Under the pieces are notes generated by a model. The model was given only the letters and a program-made list of their open reading frames with translations. It had not been told where the DNA came from and searched no databases. A program made the translations under genes and the position numbers. This document shows, piece after piece, positions 21,212 to 27,893 of a stretch of DNA of 30,107 bases. How positions within the stretch are numbered: position 1 is the stretch's first letter; every line of letters begins with the position of its first letter. Origin of the DNA: a virus; the IMG/VR virus record IMGVR_UViG_3300005265_000022, positions 1-30,107 of that record; one strand, given 5' to 3'.

Positions 21212-21796
21212 TTATATCTCCACAAAATCAAGTATTAGTTTTAATTTTGATAATCTAAATTTAAAATTCATGTTTCCCCTGTATTTTTCCATCACGTTAA
21301 GTGCGGTTGGCCTAAATAATGGCCTTGGGGGAATTTTGTTTGTGCCAAATTCAAGTATTCGCCACAATTGACCATAAGTAAGTCCAGAATGATGAACTTT
21401 ATTCTCATCTACCCCAATATATAATGTATTTCCATCTCTAAATATCCCAATTGATTTAAGAAATTCACCTTTTTGTATATAAATCCTTGTATCATATCCA
21501 TGTTTTTGTTTCCACTTTAAATAATTTTTACTTAAAGGTGTCCACGCATATTTTTGTTTTAATATAACCTCTCTTAATTCATTGACATAATCTTGATATA
21601 TTTCATTGTGTTTTGATATTCTGTATTTATCATACGTGGCCTTCAAAATACTTTTAAAAATTTGATTAACTTCCAATAAAGGAATCTGTGGAAACTCCAA
21701 TAACAACCTTTCGGTTTGTTGACCAATCAATTGCCACATTAAATGACCAAAAATGTTTTTATTTCCTTCTTTGGTTCCTGTTGTTACAACTCTCAT
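21212..21796 (-). CDS. HK97 gp10-like tail completion/neck protein, 194 aa
   Basis: The C-terminal half has the gp10-type signature ILEFGTNKIPPRPLFRPTAL preceded by GEFLKSIGIF, a short strand pair and HHSGLTYGQLW. Family members join head and tail or plug the tail tube. The N-terminal half is helical. It lies directly upstream of the portal gene, an order unlike HK97, where it follows the connector genes. GGGG lies five bases before the ATG, which overlaps the upstream stop (ATGA). Function is by family, and the exact neck role is inferred. Confidence 0.78.
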   Translation of the reverse strand: MRVVTTGTKEGNKNIFGHLMWQLIGQQTERLLLEFPQIPLLEVNQIFKSILKATYDKYRISKHNEIYQDYVNELREVILKQKYAWTPLSKNYLKWKQKHGYDTRIYIQKGEFLKSIGIFRDGNTLYIGVDENKVHHSGLTYGQLWRILEFGTNKIPPRPLFRPTALNVMEKYRGNMNFKFRLSKLKLILDFVEI

Positions 21797-22188
21797 TCAG
21801 TCCCCGCAACGCTTATTAAAAACTGAACATTTCCTGTTCCATTATTAGAATAATGAATAGAATTGATATTTGTATTGCTCAAAATAAAATAATCATTAAC
21901 TGGAAAAAATGAAGACCCACCATCAAAAGATACTTCAATTCCATCCCCCATATTTTCCGCCGAAAGAATTTTTAAAAAAACAAACTTAATTACACTTATA
22001 TCATCAATATTCAAAGCTACATTGCTATCTGAAACGTTACAATTGATAATTTTCTCAGTTGATACATCAAAATTGATTGAAGAAGACAAATTATAATTAA
22101 ATAAATTTGCATCAACCACACTACTATTTTCTGTAATTTCAATTGTTTTTGTCAAAAGACCTTCTAAATTCCAATTTCCAACTGCCAT
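21793..22188 (-). CDS. Beta-rich probable virion protein, 131 aa
   Basis: First gene of virion block A. The sequence alternates strands and turns rich in Asn and Ser (NYNLSSSINFDVSTEKIINC, IEVSFDGGSSFFPVNDYFIL, IHYSNNGTGNVQFLIS), as expected for a beta-sandwich decoration, neck or tail component. No family is recognised. GGGG lies nine bases before the ATG, with a TTTATATTATT motif 24 bases upstream. Its end overlaps the gp10-like gene by four bases. Confidence 0.75.
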   Translation of the reverse strand: MAVGNWNLEGLLTKTIEITENSSVVDANLFNYNLSSSINFDVSTEKIINCNVSDSNVALNIDDISVIKFVFLKILSAENMGDGIEVSFDGGSSFFPVNDYFILSNTNINSIHYSNNGTGNVQFLISVAGTE

Positions 22189-22212
22189 ATTACAATTCCC
22201 CTGTATTTTTAC

Positions 22213-22224
22213 AATAATATAAAA
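22213..22224 (-). promoter_or_regulatory. Candidate late promoter motif opening virion block A
   Basis: Minus-strand TTTTATATTATT, 24 bases before the ATG at 22188, overlapping the T-run of the terminator at 22221-22246. Same core as at 8521-8532 and 6471-6482. Confidence 0.5.
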
Positions 22225-22246
22225 AAAATCCCCTTAAAAAGGGGAT
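22221..22246 (-). terminator. Rho-independent terminator before virion block A
   Basis: Minus strand: 8-base stem ATCCCCTT/AAGGGGAT (22228-22235 with 22239-22246), 3-base loop, followed by eight T's. It ends the early-type operon 20 bases after the gene at 22267-22593. Confidence 0.88.
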
Positions 22247-22266
22247 AAATTGAAACACATTTCACA

Positions 22267-22593
22267 CTAAGTTTCCATTAATAAATTGTATAAATCTTCC
22301 CCCGTTTGCAATTTAATATCATTCCCTTTTTCATCTATACACATTCCATTTTTCCATTTTTGCCCAAAATCCAATTCATAAATAAAATATTCAATATATC
22401 CAAACTTATCATTCATAACAGTTTTCAATAAATCCAAATAACAAGATTTAAGAAAAACCATTGGTTTAATTTCCAAATTCGCTCTAAATGTATATGGAAA
22501 GACTTTTTCTAAATTATCAATAACATCCTCTTCCATTTTTTTGCACTGTTTAAAATAGTTCAAAAAAACAAGAAATTGTTTTTTAGTCATCAT
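22267..22593 (-). CDS. Hypothetical protein, 108 aa
   Basis: Last gene of the right-hand operon. Starts MMTKKQFLVFLNYFKQCKKM and continues with helices and an aromatic stretch (FGYIEYFIYELDFGQKW), ending with a helix (GEDLYNLLMET). The frame extends to 22620, but GAGGAAG lies eight bases before ATG 22593, which overlaps the end of the previous gene by 11 bases. No known domain. Confidence 0.72.
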   Translation of the reverse strand: MMTKKQFLVFLNYFKQCKKMEEDVIDNLEKVFPYTFRANLEIKPMVFLKSCYLDLLKTVMNDKFGYIEYFIYELDFGQKWKNGMCIDEKGNDIKLQTGEDLYNLLMET

Positions 22594-23104
22594 TATTTTC
22601 TTCCTCGTCATATTCTTCAAAATCGGCTACTGATTCGGCCAAAACAAATTTAAGAGTTAATAACCCGCCATCTTCAAAACTTACTTCAAAACCCCCATAA
22701 GCGGCAAAATCAACATGCTCAAACATAACCTTTACTAATAAATCAAAGGCAGTTTCAAACAATTCCCCATAAGTAGGAATGGTTCTTTTATTGGTTTTAT
22801 AATTATACCATTTCCAATCTAAATTTTCCATTATTTTTTTGACATTTTCCCAGTCAAATTCCCTAATAACATCATTTATCATTTTCATTTTGATATCAAA
22901 AGGAATATCATCTTTTTTCCAATACCTCACATTATTAAACATCAAACCAAAATATTCAGCAAAACGATTCTCTTTATTGATAAAATTTTCATTGTAACAC
23001 ATATAAAACTTAAAAAATGTATCTACAACTTTTTTATCCAATTCATTTGATAAAAATTTTATAACTTCTTCACGTTTTTTTGTGGAATCATCAATATTTT
23101 TCAA
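22583..23104 (-). CDS. Hypothetical protein, 173 aa, TTG start
   Basis: Contains FDWENVKKIMENLDWKWYNY followed by IPTYGELFETAFDLL. This pattern (helix, L-D-W-x-W, P-T, helix) recurs in small phage proteins of unknown role. The C-terminus is beta-rich then acidic (GGFEVSFEDGGLLTLKF, DEEENNDD). It appears to start at TTG 23104, with GGGGG nine bases upstream and no early ATG. It follows the previous gene by three bases. Function unknown. Confidence 0.78.
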   Translation of the reverse strand: MKNIDDSTKKREEVIKFLSNELDKKVVDTFFKFYMCYNENFINKENRFAEYFGLMFNNVRYWKKDDIPFDIKMKMINDVIREFDWENVKKIMENLDWKWYNYKTNKRTIPTYGELFETAFDLLVKVMFEHVDFAAYGGFEVSFEDGGLLTLKFVLAESVADFEEYDEEENNDD

Positions 23105-23107
23105 TTA

Positions 23108-23572
23108 TTAATACCCCCTTCTGTATTCAATATCTTTGTTCATATCTATTAAAAAATCAATTGCTCGATCCAACACACTTTCAAGTGTTCTCCCATTAAA
23201 AACCATATCAGTGAACTTTTCATCTCTTTTATTCCAACCATTTATTCCTTTCCAATAAGAACCTATATTTTTAATGGTAAGTGTATAAACTTTTTCATAA
23301 GTTTCACTTGCTTTTCCATGTGGCTCAAATTGATAATCTACTTTCAACTCATACGCAAATTTTAAAGAATCACACATCCCCAAATATTTTGATAATAAAA
23401 TCTCAAAAGCAATAAATTTATCCATTATATCAATATTCACCACTTTATATCTTTCAAAAACATCGGCCAATTTTTTAATTCGCCTAAAAGTTAAAGACGG
23501 CTTGTGCATATTTTCTAACAGAAGACATTCTATAACTTCATTTATGGCAATATATAAATCTGTATTACCCAT
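23108..23572 (-). CDS. Hypothetical protein, 154 aa
   Basis: Mostly helical N-terminal two thirds (LYIAINEVIECLLLENMHK, RIKKLADVFERYK) and a C-terminal part with GSYWKGINGWNKRDEKFTDM and a final helix (LESVLDRAIDFLIDMNKD). The frame reaches 23629, but the ATG at 23572 follows the upstream stop by two bases and is preferred. An AGGA lies 11 bases upstream, so initiation may depend on coupling. No family recognised. Confidence 0.72.
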   Translation of the reverse strand: MGNTDLYIAINEVIECLLLENMHKPSLTFRRIKKLADVFERYKVVNIDIMDKFIAFEILLSKYLGMCDSLKFAYELKVDYQFEPHGKASETYEKVYTLTIKNIGSYWKGINGWNKRDEKFTDMVFNGRTLESVLDRAIDFLIDMNKDIEYRRGY

Positions 23573-23574
23573 CT

Positions 23575-23757
23575 TTAAATAATTCCTGGTTTTTTGGCTT
23601 CTTCTAAAATACAATACATTTGACGACATTTTTCTATATCTTCATCACAAAATCTTTCCGCCGCACTTAAAACATATCCCACATAATTCAAAACAGCTTC
23701 AAGTAAAAGAAATTCATTCTCAGTCAATTCCAATTTATAATACTTTGTTGTTTTCAT
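23575..23757 (-). CDS. Small helical hypothetical protein, 60 aa
   Basis: Starts MKTTKYYKLELTENEFLLLE, followed by helices with two Cys (AERFCDEDIEKCRQMYCILE). AGAGGG lies eight bases before ATG. It follows the 59-codon gene at 23770-23949 by 12 bases, and the two share a loose plan (strand then L-T/D-x-x-E helix), so they may be distant relatives. Function unknown. Confidence 0.7.
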   Translation of the reverse strand: MKTTKYYKLELTENEFLLLEAVLNYVGYVLSAAERFCDEDIEKCRQMYCILEEAKKPGII

Positions 23758-23769
23758 TTTATTTACCCT

Positions 23770-23949
23770 CTACAAAAAATTATAAAAATACTCTTCCACT
23801 TCCGCCCTAATATATTTTAATTTCTTAATATCATTCAATGTTAGTCCCTTTTCCTTCAATTCATTTTTATCCAAAGTTCCCAACAACTTAAACAAAACTT
23901 CGACTTCTTTATCATCTAATTTTAAAACACAACCACGTGAAGTTTTCAC
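23770..23949 (-). CDS. Small hypothetical protein, 59 aa, GTG start
   Basis: A 59-codon frame beginning (GTG) VKTSRGCVLKLDDKEVEVLF and ending KYIRAEVEEYFYNFL. The GTG overlaps the upstream stop (GTGA, 23946-23949) and GGGGG lies eight bases before it, strong signs of a real coupled gene. Predicted as a strand followed by two or three helices, like many small phage proteins. No known function. Confidence 0.7.
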   Translation of the reverse strand: MKTSRGCVLKLDDKEVEVLFKLLGTLDKNELKEKGLTLNDIKKLKYIRAEVEEYFYNFL

Positions 23950-24395
23950 GACTTACGCCCCCTATAATAATTATTAATTTGATCCAATCTACGAAGTTCA
24001 CCTTCCAGCGCAAATTTTTCAAACCTATAATTGTAATTTATATAGATATTATACTCATTCACTTCCACTCGAATAATACAGTCTCTAACACTCATTTCGG
24101 CATGTCTAATTTTCTCCAAGCCCTCATTCAAACTTCCTATAATGTCAACAACATCACCATTTTTGAAACTTGGCAATAACCCATTAAACATAATAGTTGC
24201 AAAAGTGTCACAAAACGCAAATTGTGGAACTATTTCATATCCTTCTACCCCCGACACTTTTATTTCTCCAAAAGAATTGCGTAATATATTAAAATTATTA
24301 CGAATCAATTTTTCCCCGAATGGATCATTATTATCACACCATTCCCTTTTAAAATCAATATATATAATTCCAAAAATATAACCAACATCTCTCAT
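23946..24395 (-). CDS. Hypothetical protein, 149 aa, paralogue of the next gene upstream
   Basis: Alpha/beta protein with an N-terminal strand GYIFGIIYIDF, SFGEIKVSGVEGYEI, a helix around VVDIIGSLNEGLEKI, then SVRDCIIRVEVNEYNIYINY. The same elements in the same order occur in the gene at 24396-24851 (GVIRFDS, FGSEGPIEINF, WLNDGIKELF, VRDCNIRCDVE), so the two are diverged tandem paralogues. GAGGA lies about ten bases before the ATG, which directly abuts the upstream stop. Function unknown. Confidence 0.78.
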   Translation of the reverse strand: MRDVGYIFGIIYIDFKREWCDNNDPFGEKLIRNNFNILRNSFGEIKVSGVEGYEIVPQFAFCDTFATIMFNGLLPSFKNGDVVDIIGSLNEGLEKIRHAEMSVRDCIIRVEVNEYNIYINYNYRFEKFALEGELRRLDQINNYYRGRKS

Positions 24396-24851
24396 TTAAC
24401 AAATATCCTCACGTTTTGGAACCTTCAAAAATTCAAACTCCAATCTCTCCCAATTAAACACAATATAAAAATATTCCTTTTCAAATTCAACATCACATCT
24501 AATATTACAATCTCTTACCATGAACATCTTAAAATAAAAACTATCCGCTCTTTTCTGGCGTTCAAATAATTCTTTTATTCCATCATTCAACCAATTCAAT
24601 ATTTCTTTCACATTTTCTTTATCAAAATCTCTTAAATCAGCCGTCAATAACATTACGGGTCCTCTATTTGTTTGAACAAAATTAATTTCAATCGGACCCT
24701 CACTTCCAAAGGGAACGTTTCTTTTGAAAATATCATTCAAATTCATCAATTCATAATCCAAAAACTCTTCCTTATTGTGCGGTTCTGGATAAGTATTTTT
24801 TGCAAAAGAATCAAATCGTATTACCCCCAAAACGTGTGTCCATACAGACAT
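24396..24851 (-). CDS. Hypothetical protein, 151 aa, paralogue of the gene at 23946-24395
   Basis: Paralogue of its downstream neighbour, with VLGVIRFDSF at the N-terminus, FGSEGPIEINFVQTNRGPVM, LNWLNDGIKELFERQ and MVRDCNIRCDVEFE then YFYIVFNWERL. The conserved V-R-D-C-x-I-R stretch is the best signature. GGGGGG lies six bases before the ATG. No enzyme motif or known family. It is co-transcribed with the ParB-like gene upstream. Confidence 0.78.
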   Translation of the reverse strand: MSVWTHVLGVIRFDSFAKNTYPEPHNKEEFLDYELMNLNDIFKRNVPFGSEGPIEINFVQTNRGPVMLLTADLRDFDKENVKEILNWLNDGIKELFERQKRADSFYFKMFMVRDCNIRCDVEFEKEYFYIVFNWERLEFEFLKVPKREDIC

Positions 24852-24863
24852 ATTTTACCCCCC

Positions 24864-25091
24864 TTATGCGGCAAATCTTGATAAAATATCCTTTTTACCC
24901 AACAACTTGAAAGCCGTTACTCTATGACGGCCATCAAGAATTTTATATTGTCCATTGCCTATTTTTTGGATGTGAATGGGGGGAACACTCCCCCCACTCT
25001 TTAAATGTTCCAAAAGGCCCAAAATGGACGGATTTAACGGATATCTATCAATCACAATATTTGCAATTTTTATTTTTTTATATTGTCTCAT
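24864..25091 (-). CDS. Minimal ParB/sulfiredoxin-fold protein, 75 aa
   Basis: Carries the ParB N-terminal pattern: IVIDRYPLNPSILGLLEHLK, PPIHIQKIGNGQYKILDGRH, then RVTAFKLLGKKDI. The GxYKILDGRHR box is the nucleotide-binding motif of the ParB/Srx fold. At 75 residues it has only this domain, without the helix-turn-helix or dimer domains of a partition protein, so it is not a normal ParB; stand-alone versions in phages have been linked to CTP, nuclease or kinase-like activities. ATG 25091 is preferred to a GTG at 25100. The specific role is unknown. Confidence 0.82.
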   Translation of the reverse strand: MRQYKKIKIANIVIDRYPLNPSILGLLEHLKSGGSVPPIHIQKIGNGQYKILDGRHRVTAFKLLGKKDILSRFAA

Positions 25092-25101
25092 CAATTTCAC
25101 C

Positions 25102-25173
25102 CTAAAAAATCACAAACATCATTACAATTAGAATAATTGTGAGAAAAAAACGCCCCACTTCCCCAAAGAACAT
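25102..25173 (-). CDS. Possible 23-aa membrane peptide
   Basis: A tiny frame, MFFGEVGRFF followed by an Ile/Val/Met-rich stretch ending VIF, in the 97-base gap before the ParB-like gene. GGGCGG lies eight bases before the ATG; a TTG at 25194 would give 30 residues. One membrane helix is predicted. Too short to be sure it is translated. Confidence 0.35.
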   Translation of the reverse strand: MFFGEVGRFFLTIILIVMMFVIF

Positions 25174-25196
25174 TTTAATTTCCGCCCTATTCAATT

Positions 25197-25499
25197 TTAT
25201 CCCTCCGCCTCTGCCTTTTCCGGTTTCTGTTTTGGAATATAATGATATCCCTTGAAATTTTCCTTGTAATAGCGTTTGCAACGATTTTCAAAACTTTCAA
25301 ACTGATTCATAATGGAAAATGGAACAAGAGAATCACTTCCCTTTTCGGCCCGACCACGTGCAATTTTGACGGCAATTTCCCTATTCCACTTATCTAATTT
25401 TCTGTGGCATAGAGACCATCCAATCCAACCGTCCTTTGCTACCAAACAACCAATCGGCCTTCTTTTCTTATCCCTTACAAACTGAACCAATTCTTTCAT
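25197..25499 (-). CDS. Small phage protein with IGWSLC motif, 100 aa
   Basis: The start MKELVQFVRDKKRRPIGCLV then IGWSLCHRKLDKWNREIAVK IARGRA forms a pattern (V-R-D-K-x-x-R-P-I-G, I-G-W-S-x-C, A-x-x-I-A-x-G-R-A) that I associate with a recurrent small phage protein of unknown function. The C-terminus is basic. GGGAGG lies seven bases before ATG, and a promoter is at 25552-25579, so it heads this operon. No catalytic function is claimed. Confidence 0.78.
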   Translation of the reverse strand: MKELVQFVRDKKRRPIGCLVAKDGWIGWSLCHRKLDKWNREIAVKIARGRAEKGSDSLVPFSIMNQFESFENRCKRYYKENFKGYHYIPKQKPEKAEAEG

Positions 25500-25551
25500 T
25501 TTCTTACCTCCCGTGTTAAAAGTTAAAACCTCTTTTTATTCTGTTAAATTC

Positions 25552-25579
25552 ATTATATCACAAATTTTACAAAATTAAA
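25552..25579 (-). promoter_or_regulatory. Promoter for the 25499-to-22267 operon
   Basis: Minus strand: extended -10 TGA TATAAT (TATAAT at 25552-25557) and -35 TTTAAT (25574-25579) at 16 bases. The GGGGTTTAATTTTG context matches the ssb promoter. The 117-base gap 25500-25616 also holds A/T runs but no hairpin terminator that I can see. Confidence 0.7.
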
Positions 25580-25616
25580 CCCCTTTTTTAATTTTTTTTC
25601 ATTTTTTCCACCCCCT

Positions 25617-26357
25617 TTATCTAAAATCCTTGACTTTGCACTTTGTTAAAATTCTTTCCCCCTTAACATTATACAAATCGGGATTAAATCGTGCTACAAC
25701 CCCCTCGGCCTCAAAATCACCATAAACCGAACTGAACCCATTTTTACATAAATCAATTACTGTCAACAAGTCCTGACGGGCAATAAAAGGAACCATATCA
25801 ACATTTAATTCATTCGCCAAATTTGAAACATCTTCCCGTTTAGACAAATAAGTGTTCTGAATTTTAACATCAAATAACACAAACTTATTTTTAAACCCCT
25901 CAAAACTATCATTTACATACTTACCACCTTTTTGAATTTTTTCTCCTATCCCCTCTCCATAAAGAGTAATAACATCAACTTCATCTTTTTCAAGAAAAAA
26001 CGGAAAAACCTTAATCACATTTCCAATATCAAATTTATAGTTACAATAATCAAATATTCCATCAGGAATTTCAGCCTTATCCGTCTTACCACTCATAAAT
26101 AAACCAAATTTAATACCATCTTTAATATCATTAATAGAATCTAAACGTAACCATTTTTCTGGAATTTCAGATTCTTCTTTGAATTTTTTCAAAATAATTC
26201 GAGTATTCATTCCATCTAATTTTTCTTCAATATACCATTTTGCATAAAATAAATTTTCAAATTCTGGACGGGAATATTCCCCCACCCTAAATTTTCCTTT
26301 ATTTTCCCCTTTGTCATATCTTTTATAAATCGACTGAATCTTATGATATTTACTCAT
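25617..26357 (-). CDS. ATP-dependent RNA ligase-type nucleotidyltransferase, single-domain
   Basis: Ligase motifs appear in order: I, EEKLDGMNTR with nucleophile K46; III, LYGEGIG (132-138); IIIa, FVLFDVKI (159-166); IV, EAEGVVARF (216-224); V, LTKCKVKDF (237-245). Together these form the adenylation domain of the RNA ligase 2/DRB0094-like group. The protein ends right after motif V, so it lacks the C-terminal domain of T4 Rnl2 (334 residues). GGGGG lies six bases before ATG. With the polynucleotide kinase and Thg1-like gene it likely seals broken tRNA. A DNA substrate cannot be excluded, but the motif spacing favours RNA ligase. Confidence 0.87.
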   Translation of the reverse strand: MSKYHKIQSIYKRYDKGENKGKFRVGEYSRPEFENLFYAKWYIEEKLDGMNTRIILKKFKEESEIPEKWLRLDSINDIKDGIKFGLFMSGKTDKAEIPDGIFDYCNYKFDIGNVIKVFPFFLEKDEVDVITLYGEGIGEKIQKGGKYVNDSFEGFKNKFVLFDVKIQNTYLSKREDVSNLANELNVDMVPFIARQDLLTVIDLCKNGFSSVYGDFEAEGVVARFNPDLYNVKGERILTKCKVKDFR

Positions 26358-26371
26358 TCTTTACCCCCTTT

Positions 26372-26623
26372 TTAAGAAGAAATTTTAACACAAATTCTCA
26401 AAATAGGCTCTTCCATAAAAATTGATGGGCAATAATCTGACTGCATTATTCCCTCAAATAATCCTTTGAATTTTTCATCTTTTTCCTCAAAACATCCCTC
26501 TCCAAGATAATCCACAAAATACTCAATTTCTCCCTCATCCATAATTTCAAAAATTTCAGTGTATTCATGATTAGCCGAAATATATGTAATTCTTATCGAC
26601 TTAATATCCATCGAAATAATCAT
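26372..26623 (-). CDS. Small acidic hypothetical protein, 83 aa
   Basis: Starts MIISMDIKSIRITYISANHE, then an acidic helix (EIMDEGEIEYFVDYLGEGCF) and an aliphatic C-terminal strand (PILRICVKI). Predicted mixed alpha/beta. GGGG lies eight bases before ATG 26623; it is followed within 15 bases by the RNA ligase gene. No family recognised. Confidence 0.72.
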   Translation of the reverse strand: MIISMDIKSIRITYISANHEYTEIFEIMDEGEIEYFVDYLGEGCFEEKDEKFKGLFEGIMQSDYCPSIFMEEPILRICVKISS

Positions 26624-26627
26624 TTTA

Positions 26628-26846
26628 CTATCCCCTACTTACAAATCCCATAATTTTATCAAAATCAATTGGAAACTCTTCCTTCCATACCCAATCAAAA
26701 AGAATATCAAACTTGACCCTATCTATTACACCAGCATCATGAAGACCGCTTATATAACCAAGTGCCAAATTTCTACTGGCATCTTGGTCTAAAAATTGAC
26801 CGAATTTTTTAATACTTTCTTTTATATTTTCCACAGTAAACTTCAT
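26628..26846 (-). CDS. Small helical hypothetical protein, 72 aa
   Basis: Helical protein with MKFTVENIKESIKKFGQFLD at the start, ASRNLALGYISGLHDAGVID in the middle and a Trp-containing helix (FDILFDWVWKEEF). First gene after the promoter at 26876-26904; GGGGG lies about 11 bases before the ATG. It heads the transcript that includes the RNA ligase. Function unknown. Confidence 0.75.
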   Translation of the reverse strand: MKFTVENIKESIKKFGQFLDQDASRNLALGYISGLHDAGVIDRVKFDILFDWVWKEEFPIDFDKIMGFVSRG

Positions 26847-26875
26847 TTTTAGTCTTACCCCCTTATTTTTGGACT

Positions 26876-26904
26876 ATTATATATCACCAAAATCAAAAAG
26901 TCAA
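26876..26904 (-). promoter_or_regulatory. Strong sigma-70-type promoter for the RNA ligase operon
   Basis: Minus strand: -35 TTGACT (26899-26904), 17-base spacer, consensus -10 TATAAT (26876-26881). The TTGACTTTTT start is the same as at 1292-1297 and 3694-3699. Predicted start of transcription near 26869, giving a leader of about 23 bases. Confidence 0.87.
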
Positions 26905-26909
26905 CCTTT

Positions 26910-27518
26910 TTACCAATTTAATTTCAAAAATTCTATTAAATAATCCAAAAAAGTGTCAATTTTAGAACGTGTTATTTGAATGGTATTTATTCCCATATCA
27001 GAAAATATTTCATAAATATAATTACTTACTATTGATTCAGGAGATTCCCAGTGTTTATATGAATCAGTAGTAAGTTCAAAGGAATAAAACACCTTCATAT
27101 CCACATCAAACATCAAATTCTTAATCTCATCAAAAAAATATTCATATTCCCCCTCAAAAAATCTATCCTCAATCCCCCCCAATCTCATATAAGCCAAAAC
27201 ATCAACTGGACATCTATCCATCAAAACAAGTTTATTCTCATTTCGTTCAAACCCCCAACTATAAATATCTATGATCCACAAATAATAATTCAATAACATT
27301 TTTTCAAAAAAAACATAATTTGAAGGATTATCATCATAATTTTCCCCCCAATAAAACCCATGAGTTTCAATCATTTCCCGTGCCAATTCATTAATTTTAA
27401 CAATTTCTAATGGTTTTTCATTTAAAAATCCATTAAACTCTTTTTGAATCCTTTCAGAACATTTTTCAATTAAAGTTGTTTTTCCCACTCCATGTGGCCC
27501 CGAAAAAGTAATAATCAT
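26910..27518 (-). CDS. P-loop AAA_28-type kinase, possible deoxynucleotide or nicotinamide-type kinase
   Basis: Opens with MIITFSGPHGVGKTTLIEKC, a P-loop (GPHGVGKTT, residues 7-15), and has a Walker B/DRx element LVLMDRCPVDVLAYMRL typical of NMP-kinase-like and NadR/AAA_28 proteins. The rest is helical and aromatic (YYLWIIDIYSWGFERN). Phage members often phosphorylate deoxynucleotides, but the substrate cannot be read from sequence. GGAGG lies seven bases before ATG. The ATG overlaps the upstream stop by four bases. Confident in ATPase/kinase fold only. Confidence 0.8.
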   Translation of the reverse strand: MIITFSGPHGVGKTTLIEKCSERIQKEFNGFLNEKPLEIVKINELAREMIETHGFYWGENYDDNPSNYVFFEKMLLNYYLWIIDIYSWGFERNENKLVLMDRCPVDVLAYMRLGGIEDRFFEGEYEYFFDEIKNLMFDVDMKVFYSFELTTDSYKHWESPESIVSNYIYEIFSDMGINTIQITRSKIDTFLDYLIEFLKLNW

Positions 27519-27778
27519 AATGTAACCTCCCCTATTTGTTCATCATTATCATTAAAAATTCTAACCTTTATATTCAAATCTTCTTTTCCATCATCTATCC
27601 AAACCAAATTGGTAAACACATCATAATCCATATCTTTTTCTGTATTAAATACTATTTCATCCCGCAATTTTGCCATGTCTAAAATAAATTTACTAAATTC
27701 CTTCAAGAATTGCGGCAATTTTTCCGTTGGAATTTGAAAAATATCATTTATCTTTTCTATTTTGTATTTTTTCCTCAT
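27515..27778 (-). CDS. Hypothetical protein, 87 aa
   Basis: The N-terminal half is helical (MRKKYKIEKINDIFQIPTEK, LPQFLKEFSKFILDMAKL) and the C-terminus has strands (DLNIKVRIFNDNDEQIGEVT). I-F-x-I-P-x-x-x-L--F---F is a recurring small phage motif, function unknown. ATG 27778 is chosen because GGGGG is six bases upstream. The frame's N-terminus overlaps the end of the 49-codon gene by 35 bases. An AT-rich TATAAT (27792-27797) lies just upstream without a clear -35. Confidence 0.72.
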   Translation of the reverse strand: MRKKYKIEKINDIFQIPTEKLPQFLKEFSKFILDMAKLRDEIVFNTEKDMDYDVFTNLVWIDDGKEDLNIKVRIFNDNDEQIGEVTL

Positions 27779-27893
27779 TTTTAACCCCCATATTATATAA
27801 TTTCCTTGAAGTATTTTTCGCAAAATATCGTTTCAACCATCGTTTTGTGAAATGTTTTGTTTTTAATTTTTTATACCCACTTTTAGCTTTCAT
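27744..27893 (-). CDS. Very basic small protein, 49 aa, overlapping both neighbours
   Basis: MKAKSGYKKLKTKHFTKRWL followed by KRYFAKNTSRK: about one third Lys or Arg, suggesting a nucleic-acid or membrane-surface binder. The ATG overlaps the stop of the lytic transglycosylase as ATGA (27890-27893), and GGAG lies about 14 bases upstream, so initiation would rely on coupling. It runs 35 bases into the next gene in another frame. Overlap pattern and composition support it; length keeps it uncertain. Confidence 0.5.
   Translation of the reverse strand: MKAKSGYKKLKTKHFTKRWLKRYFAKNTSRKLYNMGVKNEEKIQNRKDK

Noticed and set aside
24864-25091. Plasmid-type ParB partition gene
   Set aside because: Only the N-terminal ParB/Srx domain is present; no ParA or parS-like repeats are seen.
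27792-27797. TATAAT upstream of the gene at 27515-27778 as a promoter
   Set aside because: No -35 at 16-18 bases and no TG extension; it lies inside the overlapping 49-codon gene, so AT-richness alone can explain it.
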